NCBI GenBank assembly: GCA_021780095.1
Contig: JAJXZK010000246.1
Coordinates: 1 to 8,446 of the forward strand
Direction: 5' to 3'
DNA: 8,446 nt
Origin: Acidobacteriota bacterium
GTDB taxonomy: Bacteria; Acidobacteriota; Terriglobia; Terriglobales; Acidobacteriaceae
Both the position numbers and the translations under genes were made by a program. Under the pieces are notes generated by a model, which did not search any database, had not been told where the DNA came from, and worked only from the letters and a program-made list of their open reading frames with translations. This document shows positions 6,491-8,446 of this stretch, in pieces. The number at the start of each line of letters is the position of its first letter. The first letter of the stretch is position 1.

Positions 6491-7201
6491 GTGAAACGTT
6501 CTGAATTGAACCGCTACATTGCAGAAGCGAACACATTTTTTACGCAAAACCACTTTGTGCTGCCTCCGTTCGCGCAGTGGACTCCTGCAGATTGGGAAAG
6601 GCAGGGCGCAGAGGCCAACGACCTTCGCACCCAGCGGCTGGGCTGGGATATAACCGATTTTGCCTCGGGAGATTTCCCAAAGAGCGGTCTGACGGTCTTC
6701 ACGCTGCGAAATGGATTGTCTGCTGACGGCAAGCCCGCCAAAGTCTATGCAGAGAAAATCATGTTTGTTAGGCAAGGTCAGGTCACGCCCTTCCACTACC
6801 ACGAACAAAAGATGGAAGACATCATCAACCGGGGCGGCAAGGGCGCAGGCTCCCTGATCGTTCATCTCCACAACTCGACGAAAGATGGAGGACTCGCAGA
6901 GACGCCGGTCTTTGTTTCCTGCGATGGAATTCGACGGCGTATTGAGGCGGGTGGGACGCTCACGCTGGGTCCAGGCCAGTCGGTTACACTGCCGCCGTTT
7001 TTATATCACATGTTCTATGCCGTCGATGGCGATGCGCTGATCGGCGAAGTCTCTTCCTTGAATGATGACGATACGGATAATTTCTTCCTCGACAAACTTC
7101 CGCGATATCCCGCAGTGGTAGAAGATGAAGCGCCGACTCGCCTTCTGTGTACTGAATATCATCTTGCACCCTCAAGCGCGTATACCGCAGGGCACCTATA
7201 A
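6491..7201 (+). CDS. D-lyxose isomerase-type cupin (D-lyxose ketol-isomerase family)
   Basis: This 236-residue cytosolic cupin resembles the E. coli O157 D-lyxose isomerase. The N-terminus KRSELNRYIAEANTFF and the following LPPFAQWTPADW match the family pattern. The metal-binding set is visible: His102 and His104 in FHYHEQKMED, Glu109 in the same motif, Lys107 as the likely active-site lysine, and His173 in PPFLYHMFY. The known reaction is manganese-dependent interconversion of D-lyxose and D-xylulose, with D-mannose/D-fructose as a second substrate pair. The GTG start is supported by its Shine-Dalgarno and by family length. It is the last gene of the plus-strand operon, 80 bases after the LarA-like gene and convergent with the inositol oxygenase gene. 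In this context it may feed an aldose or ketose product of the cluster into central metabolism (inference). The natural substrate could be another sugar. Confidence 0.85.
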   Translation: MKRSELNRYIAEANTFFTQNHFVLPPFAQWTPADWERQGAEANDLRTQRLGWDITDFASGDFPKSGLTVFTLRNGLSADGKPAKVYAEKIMFVRQGQVTPFHYHEQKMEDIINRGGKGAGSLIVHLHNSTKDGGLAETPVFVSCDGIRRRIEAGGTLTLGPGQSVTLPPFLYHMFYAVDGDALIGEVSSLNDDDTDNFFLDKLPRYPAVVEDEAPTRLLCTEYHLAPSSAYTAGHL

Positions 7202-7211
7202 GATCACTTGT

Positions 7212-7266
7212 AAGATGAGGTCGTCTTCACTTCGAGATGATCGCTTCCAACCCGGTTGCTTGGAGC
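7212..7266. terminator. Weak hairpins in the 74-base convergent gap
   Basis: Two small inverted repeats occur between the convergent genes. AAGATG (7212-7217) pairs with CGTCTT (7222-7227). GCTTCCAA (7243-7250) pairs, with one bulge, with TTGGAGC (7260-7266). Neither has a long T-run. The position suits termination on both strands, but the structures are weak. Confidence 0.25.
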
Positions 7267-7275
7267 GCCCGATAG

Positions 7276-8130
7276 CTACCAGAGAATCTTGTCGGGAAAG
7301 TATTCCGCGATCAGGTCCTGATAATACGGAAGAATGTCCGGCAGGTTCGGTTTTGCCGAACCCTTAGAGTAAAGATCGTATGGGTTGAACGTTCGAACCC
7401 ATTGAAACATTTCCTCATCATGCGGCGACATCAAGTGGCGATAAGCGCCATGCTTATGGGCGGAGTAGAAGGAATGATACCGAAGCATATAGTGTGCCGG
7501 TTCCGGCAAGTAATTTTTCGTCACCTGGTAGATGTATTCGTCATGGCCCCAGGACATATGAACATTCTCTAATCCACAGTGAGGTTCATAGATGCCATAT
7601 AAGTCCAGATACACGGGATTCTGCGAATCCGGATTCGCGCGGAAATATTCGGAGTAGACAATCTCATCCGAGTAAGCACATCCGACGGGGAAAGTATCGC
7701 CGACTACAGCCCACTGCGGTTCTCCATAGAGGCAAAGTACCTTACCTAAGTCATGGATGAATCCGGTAAGAACGAACCAGCGCGGATGGCCATCGTTACG
7801 AATGGCCTCTGAAGTCTGCAGCAGGTGTTCGATTTGTGTCAGGTCGGTATCCGGATCGCTGTCGTCGACCAGGTTGTTGAGAAACTCGGCCGCTTCCCAG
7901 ATGCTCTTCTGCTCTTTCCGCGCCGGCAGATATTCCCGTTCCTTTTCCTTGACGAAGTCGAATGTTTGCAGAGAATGATTCAGGCGATAGAACTCCGCGA
8001 CACCTGGATTTACATCGGGATCGTAATTGCGGAACTCTTCCCGGTTTTTATTTTCCTTGTATCGAGACGCAACATAGTCGTCCCAATCATCGAGTTTCTT
8101 GAGCGGATTTTCGGCGGTCTGACGGTTCAT
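7276..8130 (-). CDS. MIOX: myo-Inositol oxygenase
   Basis: This 284-residue cytosolic enzyme has the length and motifs of myo-inositol oxygenase, a di-iron enzyme that uses O2 to cleave myo-inositol to D-glucuronate. Family blocks are EFRNYD (32-37), [14 protein letters not shown] (47-60), [16 protein letters not shown] (115-130), [12 protein letters not shown] (140-151), SWGHDEY (193-199), LRYHSFY (216-222) and NPYDLYSK (249-256). All six iron ligands known from mammalian MIOX have counterparts: His102, His126, Asp127, His196, His219 and Asp252; Lys130 matches the conserved substrate-contacting lysine. The ATG at 8130 follows GGAG six bases upstream on the minus strand, giving the animal-like length; a longer frame to 8268 adds 46 unrelated residues. 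It lies downstream of an MFS sugar-porter gene on the same strand, consistent with inositol uptake and oxidation. The family is best known from eukaryotes, so ancient transfer is possible. Confidence 0.95.
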   Translation of the reverse strand: MNRQTAENPLKKLDDWDDYVASRYKENKNREEFRNYDPDVNPGVAEFYRLNHSLQTFDFVKEKEREYLPARKEQKSIWEAAEFLNNLVDDSDPDTDLTQIEHLLQTSEAIRNDGHPRWFVLTGFIHDLGKVLCLYGEPQWAVVGDTFPVGCAYSDEIVYSEYFRANPDSQNPVYLDLYGIYEPHCGLENVHMSWGHDEYIYQVTKNYLPEPAHYMLRYHSFYSAHKHGAYRHLMSPHDEEMFQWVRTFNPYDLYSKGSAKPNLPDILPYYQDLIAEYFPDKILW

Positions 8131-8136
8131 GATCAA

Positions 8137-8140
8137 CTCC
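8137..8140 (-). promoter_or_regulatory. Ribosome binding site of the inositol oxygenase gene
   Basis: Read on the minus strand, GGAG lies 6 bases before ATG 8130 and fixes the start. Confidence 0.65.
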
Positions 8141-8220
8141 GGGCAAACGAGTGATCTGATCTTACGGCGATGGGGAAGAGAATCGCAAGATCCCCGCGTC
8201 ACAGCACATCGCGTCCGGCT

Positions 8221-8254
8221 GGGGCCGCCACTATTGATGCCGAAGGTCGGCCCC
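8221..8254 (-). repeat. Inverted repeat between the sugar porter and inositol oxygenase genes
   Basis: GGGGCCG (8221-8227) and CGGCCCC (8248-8254) are exact reverse complements around a 20-base loop. A competing smaller hairpin, GCCGA (8239-8243) with TCGGC (8247-8251), uses part of the same arm. It lies just after the porter stop codon on the minus strand, in a 141-base gap with no gene. There is no T-run, so a terminator is doubtful. Confidence 0.4.
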
Positions 8255-8271
8255 GCGTAGGCGAGCAACCG

Positions 8272-8446
8272 CTATTTTCCGCTTCGTCCGAAGTTGTGCC
8301 AGCGCGCGTCGATTTCTTCCAGCGTGCAGCCTTTTGTCTCCGGTACCAGGCGATAGACGAAAATCCATGCGATGATGCCGACCACTCCATAGAGCCAGAA
8401 GGTCCACGCGCGGCGCAGAGAATTCAGCAAGCTTAGAAACTTGAGC
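8272..8446 (-). CDS. C-terminal fragment of an MFS sugar porter, 5' end outside window
   Basis: On the minus strand the frame is open from the right edge and ends at TAG (8274-8272), giving the last 57 residues of a larger membrane protein. It shows the final transmembrane helix (about fragment residues 15-31, FWLYGVVGIIAWIFVYR) followed by VPETKGCTLEEID. This closely matches the PETKGxTLEE signature after helix 12 of the MFS sugar porter family, whose members carry glucose, xylose, arabinose, galactose and myo-inositol, usually with protons. The gene precedes the inositol oxygenase on the same strand by 141 bases, so a myo-inositol or related polyol/uronate transporter is the natural guess. 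Substrate residues lie outside the window. It is short because the window cuts it, not because the gene is broken. Confidence 0.85.
   Translation of the reverse strand, partial: LKFLSLLNSLRRAWTFWLYGVVGIIAWIFVYRLVPETKGCTLEEIDARWHNFGRSGK

Noticed and set aside
8131..8268. 46-residue N-terminal extension of inositol oxygenase
   Set aside because: It has no ribosome site, no similarity to the family, and would run through the inverted repeat; the GGAG before 8130 decides the start.
1..8446. CRISPR array, tRNA or rRNA gene, insertion sequence or transposase
   Set aside because: I saw no spaced direct repeats, cloverleaf, rRNA-like stretch, transposase motif or terminal inverted repeats with target duplications.

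Overview
The window looks like an accessory sugar-acid and polyol metabolism region from a free-living, aerobic, Gram-negative-type soil bacterium. An acidobacterium is my best guess. The basis is gene content: Tat-exported PLP enzymes of the SelA-like type, an exported RraA-like protein, a bacterial myo-inositol oxygenase, and moderately GC-rich DNA with Shine-Dalgarno-led genes. The taxonomic call is inference. No rRNA, tRNA, CRISPR array or transposase was seen.

Layout. (1) Positions 2-809, plus strand: the C-terminus of a haem-b-like membrane subunit, then a complete DsrE2-family sulfur-carrier-like protein, followed by a terminator-like hairpin (878-906). (2) Positions 810-1323: about 500 bases without a confident gene, holding that hairpin, a possible decayed minus-strand reading frame and an AT-rich stretch ahead of the next operon. 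(3) Positions 1324-7201, plus strand: a probable five-gene operon with gaps of 134, 90, 57 and 80 bases. It encodes two diverged SelA-fold PLP enzymes, each with a twin-arginine signal, an RraA-like aldolase-family protein with a Sec-type signal, a LarA-family nickel-pincer racemase/epimerase, and a D-lyxose isomerase-type cupin. (4) Positions 7276-8446, minus strand, convergent: a complete myo-inositol oxygenase with all expected di-iron ligands, preceded in its own direction by the C-terminus of an MFS sugar porter.

How the genes may work together (inference): the sugar porter and inositol oxygenase would import and cleave a cyclitol to glucuronate. LarA would epimerise an alpha-hydroxy acid, the lyxose isomerase would interconvert aldose and ketose, and the SelA-like and RraA-like enzymes resemble a dehydratase/lyase plus aldolase pair. 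The odd point is location. The PLP enzymes and the RraA-like protein carry export signals, while the other enzymes look cytosolic, so the set suggests a sugar-acid pathway split across the inner membrane. I know of no described pathway with this combination, and it is the best candidate here for an undescribed system.
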